Source: Bacillus sp. AFS055030
GTDB lineage: Bacteria > Bacillota > Bacilli > Bacillales > Bacillaceae_G
DNA length: 64,000 nt
Assembly (NCBI RefSeq): GCF_002574545.1
Contig: NZ_NUGT01000032.1
Coordinates: 1-64,000 of the forward strand
Reading direction: 5' to 3'
The translations under genes were made by a program, and so were the position numbers. The notes under the pieces are model-generated. The model ran no database searches. It saw only the letters and a list, made by a program, of their open reading frames with translations, and was not told the DNA's origin. Shown here one piece after another: positions 1-10,725 of the stretch; the stretch's first letter is position 1; the number at the start of each line of letters is the position of its first letter.

Positions 1-20
1 CCAGTCGCCTCCACTTTTCG
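1..20 (-). promoter_or_regulatory. Ribosome binding site of the next gene, start codon outside window
   Basis: Read on the minus strand, this end contains a strong Shine-Dalgarno core, GGAGG, just after the priA stop. The start codon it serves would lie a few bases left of the window. In Bacillus the gene after priA is def (peptide deformylase), so that is the likely target, but no coding sequence is visible here. Confidence 0.5.
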
Positions 21-2420
21 TTACATAAACATAGTTGGTTGAAAGTCGATTGTTAGTTGTAGTTTTCCTTTGTCTATTTCGTCTTGGTAGTATTGTTGGA
101 TTTTGTTTAGTACGTCATAGAGTGCTGGTTCAGATTTGTATTTTATCACACATTGATATCGGAAATGGTCTTTTATTTTTGCGATTGGTGATGCTACTGG
201 TCCGAGTATAATGGATTTTTCTGATAAGTATTCTCTTAGATAGCTTGCAATTTGTTCGCTTACTTTTACTGTTTTTATTAAATCATTATGAGCTATTGAT
301 ATTAAAACTAAATAATAAAAAGGTGGATATCGAAATGAGCGTCTTATTTTCATTTCTTCTTCATAAAACGCAACATAGTTTTGTGTTTTAGCAAATTCGA
401 TACTATAATGCTCTGGTGAATAGGTTTGTACAACTACTTCACCTGGCTTTTCATGACGGCCAGCTCTTCCACTTACTTGTGTCAGTAAGCTAAACGTTCG
501 CTCACTTGCTCTAAAATCTGGTAAATGTAGTGAACTATCTGCTGCTAAAACTCCAACTAATGTAACATTTGGAAAATCCAGTCCTTTTGCAATCATCTGT
601 GTACCTAGTAAAATATCTGCCTCACCGTTCCCAAATTGCTTAAGCATTTTTTCGTGGGCACCTTTACGACTAGTCGTATCATTATCCATTCTAATGACTC
701 GTGCCTCTGGATACGTTTTTGTAATAGCTTCCTCTACCTTTTGTGTTCCAGTTCCAAAAAATCGAATATGTTCGCTCTGGCACGATGGGCATTGTTTTGG
801 CATATATGTTTCATATCCGCAATAATGACATTTTAGATGATGGTTATTCTTATGATAAGTTAATGAAACCTCACAATGGGGGCACTGAATTGTGTAACCA
901 CAATCCCTACACATTACAAACGAAGAATAGCCTCGACGGTTTAAAAATAAGATGATTTGTTCCTTCTTCTCTAATCGATCAATTATTTTTTCATGTAGTG
1001 CTGTAGAAAACATCGAACGATTACCGATTCTTAACTGCTCTCTCATATCGACTATTTCCACTTCAGGTAATGGACCTTGATTTACCCTTTTGGACATTGT
1101 ATTTAGCTCATAAACCCCTTTATTTGCTCTGGCATATGATTCTAGTGTTGGAGTCGCACTTCCTAAAACGACCGGACAATGATGATATTCTCCTCTCCAA
1201 ATTGCAATATCCCTTGCATGATATCTTGGATGTTCGTCTTGTTTATATGTCGTCTCGTGTTCTTCATCAATGATGATCATGCCAATATTTTCAAATGGAG
1301 CAAAGATTGCAGAACGGGCACCTACTACTACCTTAACTTCTTTTCTTTGAATCTTTCTCCATTCATCATATTTCTCACCGATCGATAGACCACTATGTAG
1401 AACTGCGACATCATTTCCGAATCTACTTTTAAAACGCCCTACAATCTGTGGGGTAAGTGAAATTTCTGGTACTAATACGATTGCTTCTTTCCCTTCAGAT
1501 AGGACTTCTTGAATAGTTTGCAAATAAACTTCAGTCTTTCCACTTCCTGTTACTCCGTGTAAAAGATGAATCTTATTCTTTCTTTCCTGAAATGATGAAA
1601 CAATTTGCTCAAATGCAGATTGTTGTTCTTCTATTAGTGGTAAAGGCTTAGAGAGTTCGATTTCCTTACCTTCATAAGGATCACGATAGACTTCTATTGT
1701 TTTAATTGAAACTACCTCGTTTTTCTCTAATGTCTTTATAGGCGAATCCGTAATGCCAAGACATTCTTTTAGCTCCTTCACACTTGTTTGACCATTCATA
1801 CGTAAGTATTCAATAATGTCTTTTTGTTGTGGAGATTTGATCAAAGGTAATTCTTCGTCTAATACCTTTAATAGAGAAACTACACGTTCTGTTTTTTTAT
1901 TGGCTTTATTTTTCACTTCATATTCAATTTCAAGCAGTCCTTCTTTTATTGCTCGTTGAACTAATGAAATTTTACTAACTAGACTTTCAACTTCAGTCCA
2001 TTCTCTTCTTTTAACGACTGAAAATAGATTTGCTAATTCAGGAACTAATTGATTTAAAGCCTCATCAGATTTAACTTGAACATGTTTTTTATATACAGCT
2101 TTTATAGCAGTCGGAAGCATTGCTTGATATGCAGAAATGAAAAAACAAAGTGTTTTTTCAGATAGATAAGAACCTAAAAGAAGAAGCTCCTCTGTTAATA
2201 CTGGCATGACATCAAGAACTTCTTCGATTTCTTTAACCTTCTCTAAATTAGTTGTTTCCTTTATAGACAAGACGAATCCTTGAACTTTCCTTGGTCCGAA
2301 TGGAACAATTACTCGCATTCCAGGTTGTATTGCATCCTGCCATCTAGTTGGTATTTTATAATCAAAAGGACGGTCTGTTTGTCTGACTGATACATCAACT
2401 AAAACTGATGCGTATGTCAT
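21..2420 (-). CDS. priA: Primosomal protein N' (PriA replication restart helicase)
   Basis: A 3'-to-5' superfamily 2 DNA helicase that reloads the replisome at stalled forks. The sequence shows an N-terminal DNA-binding region, a Walker A motif HGVTGSGKT near residues 288-296, a DEEH Walker B box near 385-388, and eight cysteines between about 504 and 547 in CxxC pairs that form the two zinc sites typical of PriA. The length, 799 aa, is normal for Bacillus PriA. The ATG overlaps the coaBC stop by four bases (ATGA), so the two are translationally coupled. coaBC-priA is the standard Bacillus order. All helicase motifs I can check are intact. Confidence 0.97.
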   Translation of the reverse strand: MTYASVLVDVSVRQTDRPFDYKIPTRWQDAIQPGMRVIVPFGPRKVQGFVLSIKETTNLEKVKEIEEVLDVMPVLTEELLLLGSYLSEKTLCFFISAYQAMLPTAIKAVYKKHVQVKSDEALNQLVPELANLFSVVKRREWTEVESLVSKISLVQRAIKEGLLEIEYEVKNKANKKTERVVSLLKVLDEELPLIKSPQQKDIIEYLRMNGQTSVKELKECLGITDSPIKTLEKNEVVSIKTIEVYRDPYEGKEIELSKPLPLIEEQQSAFEQIVSSFQERKNKIHLLHGVTGSGKTEVYLQTIQEVLSEGKEAIVLVPEISLTPQIVGRFKSRFGNDVAVLHSGLSIGEKYDEWRKIQRKEVKVVVGARSAIFAPFENIGMIIIDEEHETTYKQDEHPRYHARDIAIWRGEYHHCPVVLGSATPTLESYARANKGVYELNTMSKRVNQGPLPEVEIVDMREQLRIGNRSMFSTALHEKIIDRLEKKEQIILFLNRRGYSSFVMCRDCGYTIQCPHCEVSLTYHKNNHHLKCHYCGYETYMPKQCPSCQSEHIRFFGTGTQKVEEAITKTYPEARVIRMDNDTTSRKGAHEKMLKQFGNGEADILLGTQMIAKGLDFPNVTLVGVLAADSSLHLPDFRASERTFSLLTQVSGRAGRHEKPGEVVVQTYSPEHYSIEFAKTQNYVAFYEEEMKIRRSFRYPPFYYLVLISIAHNDLIKTVKVSEQIASYLREYLSEKSIILGPVASPIAKIKDHFRYQCVIKYKSEPALYDVLNKIQQYYQDEIDKGKLQLTIDFQPTMFM

Positions 2421-3622
2421 CTTTCTACCTCATTTAATAAGTGATGAACTTCAAGTAATATTTCTTCTGCTACTTCTTTTTTACTCATTTTAGGAAGTGG
2501 TTTAACTTCACCATTACGCTTAAATATGGTAACTATATTCGTATCAGTTCCAAAACCAGCCCCTTTTTTTGTTACATCATTGGCAACAATCATATCAGCA
2601 TTTTTCTTTAAAAGTTTACTTTTTGCATACTCATCTATTTGGTCAGTTTCTGCAGCAAACCCTACTAATATTTGATGTGTTTTATGTTGACCTAAAGTTA
2701 ATAGAATATCTTTTGTACGTTTAAAAGCAATTGACAGATCACCATCTGCTTTTTTCACTTTTTGGTCATAAGTAATCGAAGGCGTGTAATCAGCAACTGC
2801 AGCTGTTTTTATTACAACATCCGCCTCATGATAATAAGACCAAATCGCTTCAAACATCTCCTGTGCAGATTCGATTTGGATAAATTTACAGCCTTTAGGT
2901 GGTGTTAAGTTAGTTGGTCCAGAAACTAAAATCACCTCTGCTCCTAAAGAAAGTGCAACTTCTGCTATACTATAGCCCATCTTTCCTGTTGAATGATTTG
3001 AAACAAAGCGAACTGGATCAATTTTTTCAACTGTTGGACCGGCAGAAATAATGATTTTTTTACCTTTTAATAAACCAACATCTCTTTTAAAATATTCATT
3101 CACATATTGAACGATTTCTTCTGGCTCTGCTAATCTACCTTTTCCAACATAGCCACATGCTAAATATCCTTCATTTGGCTCAATAAATCGATGACCAATC
3201 TCTTTTAATGTGTTCATATTCTTTTGTACAATCGGATGGTTATACATATTAACATTCATTGCAGGTGCGACCCAAACTGGTTTTGTTGCAGCCAGTAAAG
3301 TTGCCAAAATCATTTCATCCCCAAGACCATTTGCTAATTTTCCAATCGTATTAGCAGTTGCTGGAGCAACGATGATTAAATCAGGCCAGTCGCCTAAATC
3401 AATATGTGCAATTTTAGAACTATCTTTTTCATCAAAAGTATCTATATAAACATCATTTCTTGATAAAGCTTGAAACGTTAAAGGTGTCACAAATTTAGTT
3501 GCGGAAGGGCTCATCATTACTTTAACGTCATATCCTGCTTGTACTAATTTACTTGTAAGTGCTGCTGCTTTATAAACTGCAATTCCACCTGTAACACATA
3601 GGAGAATCTTTTTTTGTTCCAC
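2417..3622 (-). CDS. coaBC: Bifunctional phosphopantothenoylcysteine decarboxylase / phosphopantothenate-cysteine ligase
   Basis: This enzyme carries out two consecutive steps of coenzyme A synthesis: ligation of cysteine to phosphopantothenate, then decarboxylation to phosphopantetheine. The flavin-dependent CoaC half (about 1-180) has the likely catalytic His73, the PAMNVNMY loop near 120-127 and the flap cysteine Cys156 in ACGYVGKG. The CoaB half (about 186-401) begins with an ISAGPTVEKIDPVR-type segment. The start is GTG, preceded by AAAGGG at normal spacing. It lies downstream of rpoZ after a 339-base gap and overlaps priA by four bases. Length 401 aa is usual for the fusion. Confidence 0.96.
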   Translation of the reverse strand: MEQKKILLCVTGGIAVYKAAALTSKLVQAGYDVKVMMSPSATKFVTPLTFQALSRNDVYIDTFDEKDSSKIAHIDLGDWPDLIIVAPATANTIGKLANGLGDEMILATLLAATKPVWVAPAMNVNMYNHPIVQKNMNTLKEIGHRFIEPNEGYLACGYVGKGRLAEPEEIVQYVNEYFKRDVGLLKGKKIIISAGPTVEKIDPVRFVSNHSTGKMGYSIAEVALSLGAEVILVSGPTNLTPPKGCKFIQIESAQEMFEAIWSYYHEADVVIKTAAVADYTPSITYDQKVKKADGDLSIAFKRTKDILLTLGQHKTHQILVGFAAETDQIDEYAKSKLLKKNADMIVANDVTKKGAGFGTDTNIVTIFKRNGEVKPLPKMSKKEVAEEILLEVHHLLNEVER

Positions 3623-3737
3623 TCACCTTCACCCTTTCAAATTTTATTCTTTCTATGTAATATGTCAAAAAATAGGTCTTTTGGATGTTCTATGTCTAAG
3701 ATACCACAAATATGTTTTAAATAAATGTTATAGACTT

Positions 3738-3767
3738 TTCTAAAAAAAAGCTAAACAATGAGCTTAG
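3738..3767 (-). terminator. Possible weak terminator after rpoZ
   Basis: On the minus strand a six-pair stem, CTAAGC with GTTTAG including one G-T pair, encloses a five-base loop and is followed by C and a run of eight T. The stem is short, so some read-through into coaBC is likely. Confidence 0.4.
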
Positions 3768-3837
3768 TTGTCTGAATCTTGTTTCGAATACAGCGCTTTT
3801 CGCGGATCAACTACTCGGTTATTTTATCACAAAAATA

Positions 3838-3944
3838 AGACTGCCCCCATTTCTAATCACCACATAAACTTTTAGGAGAGGTGTTAAACACCACGTTGTC
3901 CTTTTTAGTCATATGGATAATTAGCAAATGTTTTGGGACAGCCT
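3838..3944. repeat. Inverted-repeat element of about 107 bp, MITE-like or REP-like
   Basis: The left arm AGACTGCCCCCATTT (3838-3852) is matched by the right arm at 3926-3944, whose reverse complement begins AGGCTGTCCC and ends CATTT. Between them lies a perfect small palindrome, GGTGTT-A-AACACC (3880-3892). There is no ORF inside. The arms resemble the CTGTCCC-type ends of short dispersed repeats in Bacillaceae intergenic DNA, but family membership is an inference from memory and not shown by this window. Confidence 0.4.
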
Positions 3945-3961
3945 CATCACACAGTTAAATA

Positions 3962-4174
3962 TTAATCTTCTTTAACATCTTCAAGTTTTCTATAAGATAA
4001 TAATCCAGCATTAATTTCTTCTAATGCTTTTCCTACAAATTTATCAGATACAGGTTTTTCAACACGAATATCTTTATTTACTTGCATTTCGCGAGCACGC
4101 TTTGAAGCAACTGTTACTAGCGTATATTTTGAGTCTAATTTTGTTAATAAACGGTCAATCGAAGGATATAACAT
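3962..4174 (-). CDS. rpoZ: RNA polymerase omega subunit
   Basis: The omega subunit aids folding and assembly of the beta-prime subunit into core RNA polymerase. The 70-aa product starts [10 protein letters not shown] and has the conserved [14 protein letters not shown] segment near residues 17-30 and the KALEEI segment near 50. The gene begins three bases after the gmk stop, the usual gmk-rpoZ arrangement, so the pair is almost certainly cotranscribed. Length and composition are normal. Confidence 0.95.
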   Translation of the reverse strand: MLYPSIDRLLTKLDSKYTLVTVASKRAREMQVNKDIRVEKPVSDKFVGKALEEINAGLLSYRKLEDVKED

Positions 4175-4177
4175 AGT

Positions 4178-4795
<618 letters not shown>

Positions 4796-4948
4796 TTATG
4801 ACCCTACCCTTCTAATTCTAGACAGTTTAATTTACTAAAGGTCAATCGCTCGTTACTTTTTTCGTGTGTCAGAGTCAATTAAAAAATTAATTAGTCTTCT
4901 AATTCACATTGTTACCGGACCTTTGCAACTATAAACAAATCTTTTACA

Positions 4949-5818
4949 TTATTCAATATTTTGAACTTGCTCTCTAATTTTTTCAAGATTATTTTTAATT
5001 TCAACAACTTGTTTAGAAATATCTAATGAGTTTGCTTTCGAACCAATCGTATTCACTTCTCGATTCATTTCTTGTACGATAAAATCTAATTTTCTCCCGA
5101 TTGATTCTTTTATTTGTAAAGTTTCATTAAACAATTCTAAATGACTAGTCAGTCGAACTAATTCTTCAGATATGTCACATCGATCTGCAAAGAGCATAAT
5201 TTCTGTTAATAATCTTTGCTCATCAACCGTTGTTAATTCAGCTTCCGCTAATTTTGATTGAAGTTTTTCACGATAAGATTTCAAAACAAGTGGAGAATGA
5301 ACAGTAATCTGTTTTTTACATTCTTCAATTGCTGATAATCTTTCTATTAAATCTTTTTTAAGTTGTCCACCTTCTTTGCACTTAACATCAAAAAATTGCT
5401 GACATGCATTTTCAGTAGTCGTTAATAATAATTCTTCAAAATTATCATTGATTTGTTCTACTTCACTTACAGTAGTAACTTCCGGTAGCTTTAATAAATC
5501 GATCGGATTATAAAAAGATTTACTTTCCGCTTCGCCCGAAAGATTTTCAATCGCTTTTTTATATTGTTGAATTAAGCCTTCATCTATTTGTAATGTACGT
5601 TGTAATAAGCCCTCAATTGTAACAAAAACCTCAACTCGGCCTCGACTAGTATACTTAGCTACAATTTTCTTAATTGCATCTTCATATGCTAATAATTGTC
5701 TTGGCATTCGAACGATTGTCTCTAAGTATCGATGATTCACTGCTTTCATTTCAATATGTATTTTGTACTGTTCATTTGACAAAATGGCTTTACCATACCC
5801 TGTCATACTTACGACCAT
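4949..5818 (-). CDS. yloC: YicC/YloC family endoribonuclease
   Basis: The YicC/YloC family includes endoribonucleases acting on RNA in several bacteria. The start MVVSMTGYGKA and the long charged helical middle are typical, as is the C-terminal segment with GRKLDFIVQEMNREVNTI and SK near residues 240-262, the conserved family signature. Length 289 aa is usual. GGAAGTGG precedes the ATG. A hairpin downstream of yloB (5881-5918) separates this gene from yloB, so it probably heads a transcript running into gmk-rpoZ-coaBC-priA. Confidence 0.92.
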   Translation of the reverse strand: MVVSMTGYGKAILSNEQYKIHIEMKAVNHRYLETIVRMPRQLLAYEDAIKKIVAKYTSRGRVEVFVTIEGLLQRTLQIDEGLIQQYKKAIENLSGEAESKSFYNPIDLLKLPEVTTVSEVEQINDNFEELLLTTTENACQQFFDVKCKEGGQLKKDLIERLSAIEECKKQITVHSPLVLKSYREKLQSKLAEAELTTVDEQRLLTEIMLFADRCDISEELVRLTSHLELFNETLQIKESIGRKLDFIVQEMNREVNTIGSKANSLDISKQVVEIKNNLEKIREQVQNIE

Positions 5819-5880
5819 TGTTCCACTTCCAATACACTAATTTTCTCTCTATTTTATTTCCCAAATTTCATTCAATATGT

Positions 5881-5918
5881 AAAAGAGAAAAGGTAATAGA
5901 GCATACCTCTACTACCTT
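5881..5918 (-). terminator. Terminator after the calcium ATPase gene
   Basis: Twelve-base arms AAGGTAATAGAG (5890-5901) and CTCTACTACCTT (5907-5918) pair with one mismatch. On the minus strand the stem is followed by TTTTCTCTTTT. It lies directly downstream of yloB. Confidence 0.75.
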
Positions 5919-5965
5919 AAGGAATTATAACATATTTTAAATTGGTTATCCATTTTGTTCGCAAA

Positions 5966-8638
5966 TTATTTTTTCTTAGTAAATAATGCTCCTGCAAGCA
6001 TAAAAGTTGGAATAGATGAAAGACCTCCAATTAAGAACCAATCTCTTGGCACGATTGGTATCGTTTTGAAAATAGGTTGTAATGGTGGGTAGTAAATAAC
6101 TACTAGCATTAAAAGCATAGAAACGATAACTGCTCCAATTAAATATAAATTTCCAAATACGTTTCGATGGAAAATGGATCGCTCACTTCTACAATCAAAC
6201 ACATGAATTAATTGTGCTAATACTAATGTTGAAAATGCTACTGTTTGTGCATATTCTAGTTGATTTGGATGTTGATTGTACGAAATAATGAATGCTAATA
6301 GTGTGACAAATCCAATTAAGAACCCTCTTGAAATAATTTTCCATCCTAAACCTCTTGCAAAAATCCCTTCTGTTACCGAGCGAGGACTTCTTTTCATGAC
6401 ATCATCTTCAGCTGAATCAACACCTAATGCCATAGCTGGTAGTCCATCAGTCACTAGATTTACCCATAAAATTTGTACTGGAACAAGTGGTAGCGGTAAA
6501 GCTAATAACATCGCAAACAACATTACTAAAATTTCACCAACATTTGAAGCTAATAAATAACGAATAAATTTGCGAATATTACTATAAATATTGCGACCTT
6601 CTTTAATTGCTGATTTGATAGTGGCAAAATTATCGTCAAGTAATACTAAAGATGAAGCTTCCTTTGCTACATCTGTACCAGTAATCCCCATTGAAATACC
6701 AATATCCGCCGCTTTAATTGCTGGTGCATCATTTACACCATCACCAGTCATTGCAACAATATGTCCATTTGCTTGAAGGGCTTTTACAATTTTTAATTTA
6801 TGTTCAGGCGATACTCTAGCAAACACAGCAGCATCCTCTACAAATTCTTGAATCTGCTCTATTGATAGTGCATCTAATTCTTTCCCTTCTACTACTCTAC
6901 CATTATCTCTTAAGATTCCTAGTTTTCTAGCTATACTAGAAGCTGTTAATTTATGATCCCCAGTTATCATAACCGTTTTTATACCAGCTTCTTTACATTC
7001 TTGAACAGCTTGTGCAACTTCTGCTCTTGGTGGGTCAATCATCCCTTGTAAGCCAATAAAAGTTAAATCACTTTCGAGATCCCTTTCATCAATGATTGAA
7101 TTTGATTTTAATGGTTTAAACGCAATCGCAATCGTACGGAGTGCATTATTTGCATAAGTTTCAATTATATTTTCTACTGCATTTTGTCTAAACGTATTTA
7201 ATTGTTCTTCCCTTTCATGCCATAAAATTGTATTACATTTTGAAAGTAAGACGTCTGGTGCACCCTTTGTAATCACAAATTGTTCACCTGATCGATTTTT
7301 TACAACAACCGACATCATTTTCCGTGTACTATCAAAAGGAAGTTCATGTATTCTAGTAAAATTCGAATTTACGTATTCACGATCGATTCCAGCTTTATAC
7401 CCTGCCACAACAATCGCGCCTTCAGTTGGATCACCATCTAATACAATTTCTTTTTTCTTTTGAATCAATTGTGCATCACTACAAATAGATCCGAATACAA
7501 GAGTTTGAAATAATTGTTTATTTAATGTTGGATTAATGGTTCTGTCTTTATTTGTAAACTCTCCATCAATTGCATAGCCATTTCCAGATACTTCATAACT
7601 CGCTCCACCCGACCAAATATTTGTAACAGTCATTTTATTTTCGGTCATTGTCCCTGTTTTGTCTGAACAAATGACTGAAGCACATCCTAATGTTTCAACC
7701 GCTTGTAGCTTTCGAACGATTGCTTTCTTTTTAATCATTCGTTGTACCCCAAGTGATAAAGCAACTGTTACAATCGCTGGCAAACCTTCTGGAATCGCAG
7801 CAACTGCAAGTGACACACCCGCTAAAAACATATGATATAATTCATTTCCTTGATAAACACCGATAAATACAACTAAAGCTGTTAAAAACAATGCTAGAAT
7901 AATCAATATTTTACCTAATTGTTCTAATCGTCTTTGTAAAGGTGTAACAATGGTTTCTGTATTTTGAAGTAAATTTGCAATTTGCCCCATTGCTGTTTTC
8001 ATTCCTGTCGAAACAACTACACCTTTCCCATTTCCACGCGTAACAAGTGTTCCCATAAAGCCCATATTATCTTGATCACCAATACCAATATCATCAGACT
8101 GAATTGATTCAAATCTTTTTTGAACCGGAACTGATTCACCTGTAAGCGCTGATTCTTCTATGTATAAACTTGATGCTTCGATTATGCGAATATCAGCACC
8201 AATCCGATCACCACTTGAAAACTTAATAATATCACCAACAACTAATTCCTTTGAAGGTAACTTAACAAATTGTCCATCGCGCAAAACATTTACTTGTGGA
8301 GCAGCCAATTCTTTCAAAGCTTCTAATGATTTTTCTGCTTTAGCTTCCTGAAAATATCCTAAAATCCCGTTAATTAATACAATTGCCAAAATCGCTACTG
8401 CATCTACTACTTCCTTTAAAAAGATTGATATAATCGTAGCGCCTAATAGAACAAATACCATAAAATCATTAAACTGATTTAAAAATAAAACGAGTTTGGA
8501 AGTTTTCTCTGATTCCCTTAATTCATTTGCCCCAAATGTTGCTCGCCTTTTCTTTACCTCCTCATCAGTTAAACCGGAGGATACATTTGTATTCGTTACT
8601 TGCACGACTTCTTCCGCTCTCATCCGATAAAAATTCAT
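5966..8638 (-). CDS. yloB: Calcium-transporting P-type ATPase (SERCA-like)
   Basis: A P2A-type ATPase that moves Ca2+ across the cytoplasmic membrane and resembles YloB of B. subtilis. From the chosen start it is 890 aa. It shows the cation-transporter N-terminal domain, the TGES loop near residues 166-169, the PEGLP membrane motif near 283-287, the phosphorylation site DKTGT with Asp at about 326, and GDGVNDAPA further on. The long C-terminal membrane domain is intact. An in-frame GTG exists 12 bases upstream at 8650, but the ATG at 8638 is preceded by AGGGGTG at good spacing and matches the family N-terminus (MNFYRM). It is divergent from rqcH. Confidence 0.95.
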   Translation of the reverse strand: MNFYRMRAEEVVQVTNTNVSSGLTDEEVKKRRATFGANELRESEKTSKLVLFLNQFNDFMVFVLLGATIISIFLKEVVDAVAILAIVLINGILGYFQEAKAEKSLEALKELAAPQVNVLRDGQFVKLPSKELVVGDIIKFSSGDRIGADIRIIEASSLYIEESALTGESVPVQKRFESIQSDDIGIGDQDNMGFMGTLVTRGNGKGVVVSTGMKTAMGQIANLLQNTETIVTPLQRRLEQLGKILIILALFLTALVVFIGVYQGNELYHMFLAGVSLAVAAIPEGLPAIVTVALSLGVQRMIKKKAIVRKLQAVETLGCASVICSDKTGTMTENKMTVTNIWSGGASYEVSGNGYAIDGEFTNKDRTINPTLNKQLFQTLVFGSICSDAQLIQKKKEIVLDGDPTEGAIVVAGYKAGIDREYVNSNFTRIHELPFDSTRKMMSVVVKNRSGEQFVITKGAPDVLLSKCNTILWHEREEQLNTFRQNAVENIIETYANNALRTIAIAFKPLKSNSIIDERDLESDLTFIGLQGMIDPPRAEVAQAVQECKEAGIKTVMITGDHKLTASSIARKLGILRDNGRVVEGKELDALSIEQIQEFVEDAAVFARVSPEHKLKIVKALQANGHIVAMTGDGVNDAPAIKAADIGISMGITGTDVAKEASSLVLLDDNFATIKSAIKEGRNIYSNIRKFIRYLLASNVGEILVMLFAMLLALPLPLVPVQILWVNLVTDGLPAMALGVDSAEDDVMKRSPRSVTEGIFARGLGWKIISRGFLIGFVTLLAFIISYNQHPNQLEYAQTVAFSTLVLAQLIHVFDCRSERSIFHRNVFGNLYLIGAVIVSMLLMLVVIYYPPLQPIFKTIPIVPRDWFLIGGLSSIPTFMLAGALFTKKK

Positions 8639-8959
8639 ACCCGCGTTCACCCCTAATTAAACATTAGGTAAGTTGTCCCCCTTACCTCTTGATAAAAGCA
8701 TATTCAGACTCGTCCAAATTAATGATATAATGATGAAAATAAATCTAGCTTTTAGCAACTGAAAATGTGACAAGACTAATCAAGATATTGTATGATTGAA
8801 TTCGCTTTTAGAACGATCTTGATTGTTTAATATATGGATATGAAACAGTTTTTAAAATAGGTTGATTTAAGGGAAAGATTGAATGTAATACTGGAAGTTA
8901 TTAGAAATTTTAGGATCAAAAATAAAAATAGTGTTTTTAAAGAGTAGGACGTGATACAT
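8639..8959. other. Divergent intergenic region between yloB and rqcH
   Basis: About 320 AT-rich bases separate the two divergent genes, so promoters for both should lie here. A TATAAT hexamer is visible at 8726-8731 on the plus strand but has no good -35 partner. An AGGA ribosome site lies at 8946-8949. I see no gene or strong hairpin. Confidence 0.5.
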
Positions 8960-10660
8960 ATGTCTTTTGACGGACTTTTTACAGGAGCTATGACAAACGA
9001 AGTAGCTTCTAAATTAACAACTGGAAGAATATCAAAAATTGTACAACCTAGTAACTATGAGGTACTACTAACCGTGAGAGCAAATGGTGCCAATTACAAA
9101 CTAATATTAAGCGCTCACCCTAGTTACGCAAGATTCCATTTTACAAATCAAAACTATGATACTCCATCAGAACCATCTATGTTTACAATGCTTTTAAGAA
9201 AACATCTAAATGGTGGCATCATTGAAAGCATTACACAATTAGAACATGAGCGAATCGTGAACATGAAAGTACGTAGTAGAAATGAAATTGGTGATGAACA
9301 ATACCGAACATTGATCATTGAATTAATGGGTAGACATAGTAATATCATCTTAATTGATGAAGAACGACAAGTAATATTAGATAGCATAAAGCATGTACCG
9401 ATGGCCGTTAATCGACATCGAATAGTACAACCTGGAGCTACTTATATTTCTCCACCTAAACAAGAAAAACAAGATCCTTATAAAGTCACTTCCAAAGAGG
9501 AGTTTAATCAACTTATAACTCAAAGTGACAAATCACCGTCCGAAGCAATTGTTCAACATTTCTCCGGAATCTCTCCATTACTCGCAAATGAAATTGTCTA
9601 TAAAGGAAAAGAGGATTTGTATAAATCGTTTAAAACAATCATGAATGAAATACAATTAAAAAAGTTTACTCCTTCACTTTTCCGCTTAGAATCGAGAGAA
9701 ATGTTTTATTTCATTAATTTATCTCACTTACAAGCCGAACAAACTGTTTTCGACAGCTTAAGTGAGCTATTAGATGTTTTTTACTTTGGTAAAGCTGAAC
9801 GTGACCGAGTAAAGCAACAAAGCGGAGACTTAGAAAAACTGTTACAAAATGAACTGACAAAAAATAAGAAAAAAATTAAAAAATTACTTAAAAGTCTTGA
9901 AGATACCGATAAAGCAGATAAAATTCAGTTACAAGGCGAATTACTTACAGCAAATATGTTTGCAATACAAAAAGGTATGAAAGAAATTGAAGTCATAAAT
10001 TACTATGACGAAAATGGTGCCAAAATGGTTATTCCTTTATCGCCATTAAAAACACCTTCTGAAAATGCACAAGCTTATTTCACCAAATATACTAAGCTTA
10101 AAAATTCAGTCGCACATATCGAAGAACAAATTAAATTAACGACAGAAGAAAATGATTATTTAGAGACAGTTATTCAGCAAATTGAATCTGCTTCACCACG
10201 TGATTTAGAAGAAATTAGAGAAGAACTAGTAGAGACGGGTTATATTAGAAAGAAAAAATCGAAAAAAGCCCAAAAATCAAACAAACAAAAAGTCACATTA
10301 GATGAATACATCTCAACTACTGGTGAACAATTATTAGTCGGTAAAAATAATAAACAAAATGATTATTTAACAAATAAACTTGCAAGTAGAGACGAACTTT
10401 GGTTTCATACAAAAGATATCCCGGGTTCTCATGTTGTCATTCGTGCTAAGGATCCAAGTGAAATTGCGATTAAAGAAGCAGCTATTATTGCTGCATATTT
10501 TAGTAAAGCACGTCAATCAAGCTCAGTGCCAGTTGATTACACACAAATTCGCAATGTAAAAAAACCAAATGGTTCCAAACCAGGTTTTGTCATATACGAA
10601 CAAAACAATACAGTGTATGTAACACCTGATGAAGAACTTGTTTTAAAACTGAAGAAATAA
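8960..10660 (+). CDS. rqcH: Ribosome quality control protein RqcH (NFACT family)
   Basis: RqcH/Rqc2 binds obstructed 50S subunits and recruits tRNA-Ala to add C-terminal alanine tails that mark stalled peptides for degradation. The 566-aa product begins MSFDGLFTG, has the NFACT-N core, a charged coiled-coil region around 290-430 and the NFACT-R domain with ELWFHTKDIPGSHVVI near the C-terminus. The residue pair matching the tRNA-binding D97/R98 of B. subtilis is E97-R98 here, a conservative change. I chose ATG 8960, with AGGA ten bases before, over the GTG at 8951. It was formerly called a fibronectin-binding protein (yloA). Confidence 0.94.
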   Translation: MSFDGLFTGAMTNEVASKLTTGRISKIVQPSNYEVLLTVRANGANYKLILSAHPSYARFHFTNQNYDTPSEPSMFTMLLRKHLNGGIIESITQLEHERIVNMKVRSRNEIGDEQYRTLIIELMGRHSNIILIDEERQVILDSIKHVPMAVNRHRIVQPGATYISPPKQEKQDPYKVTSKEEFNQLITQSDKSPSEAIVQHFSGISPLLANEIVYKGKEDLYKSFKTIMNEIQLKKFTPSLFRLESREMFYFINLSHLQAEQTVFDSLSELLDVFYFGKAERDRVKQQSGDLEKLLQNELTKNKKKIKKLLKSLEDTDKADKIQLQGELLTANMFAIQKGMKEIEVINYYDENGAKMVIPLSPLKTPSENAQAYFTKYTKLKNSVAHIEEQIKLTTEENDYLETVIQQIESASPRDLEEIREELVETGYIRKKKSKKAQKSNKQKVTLDEYISTTGEQLLVGKNNKQNDYLTNKLASRDELWFHTKDIPGSHVVIRAKDPSEIAIKEAAIIAAYFSKARQSSSVPVDYTQIRNVKKPNGSKPGFVIYEQNNTVYVTPDEELVLKLKK

Positions 10661-10661
10661 T

Positions 10662-10693
10662 AAAAATGGTGCCTATTAACGGGCACCATTTTT
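10662..10693. terminator. Bidirectional terminator between rqcH and the racemase gene
   Basis: AAAAATGGTGCC (10662-10673) pairs perfectly with GGCACCATTTTT (10682-10693). A-rich and T-rich ends make it work in both directions, fitting the convergent genes on each side. Confidence 0.85.
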
Positions 10694-10725
10694 CACGTTA
10701 TAGAAGACTAAATCTAGCTTATCTT

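Larger units (their letters stand above)
3623..3961. other. Intergenic region between rpoZ and coaBC with inverted-repeat element
   Basis: This 339-base stretch has no convincing gene. It holds a weak minus-strand terminator (about 3742-3767) and an inverted-repeat element (3838-3944), both listed separately. The rest is AT-rich with no ORF of note. The gap is long for a position where related bacilli keep the genes close together, consistent with insertion of the repeat element. Confidence 0.6.
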
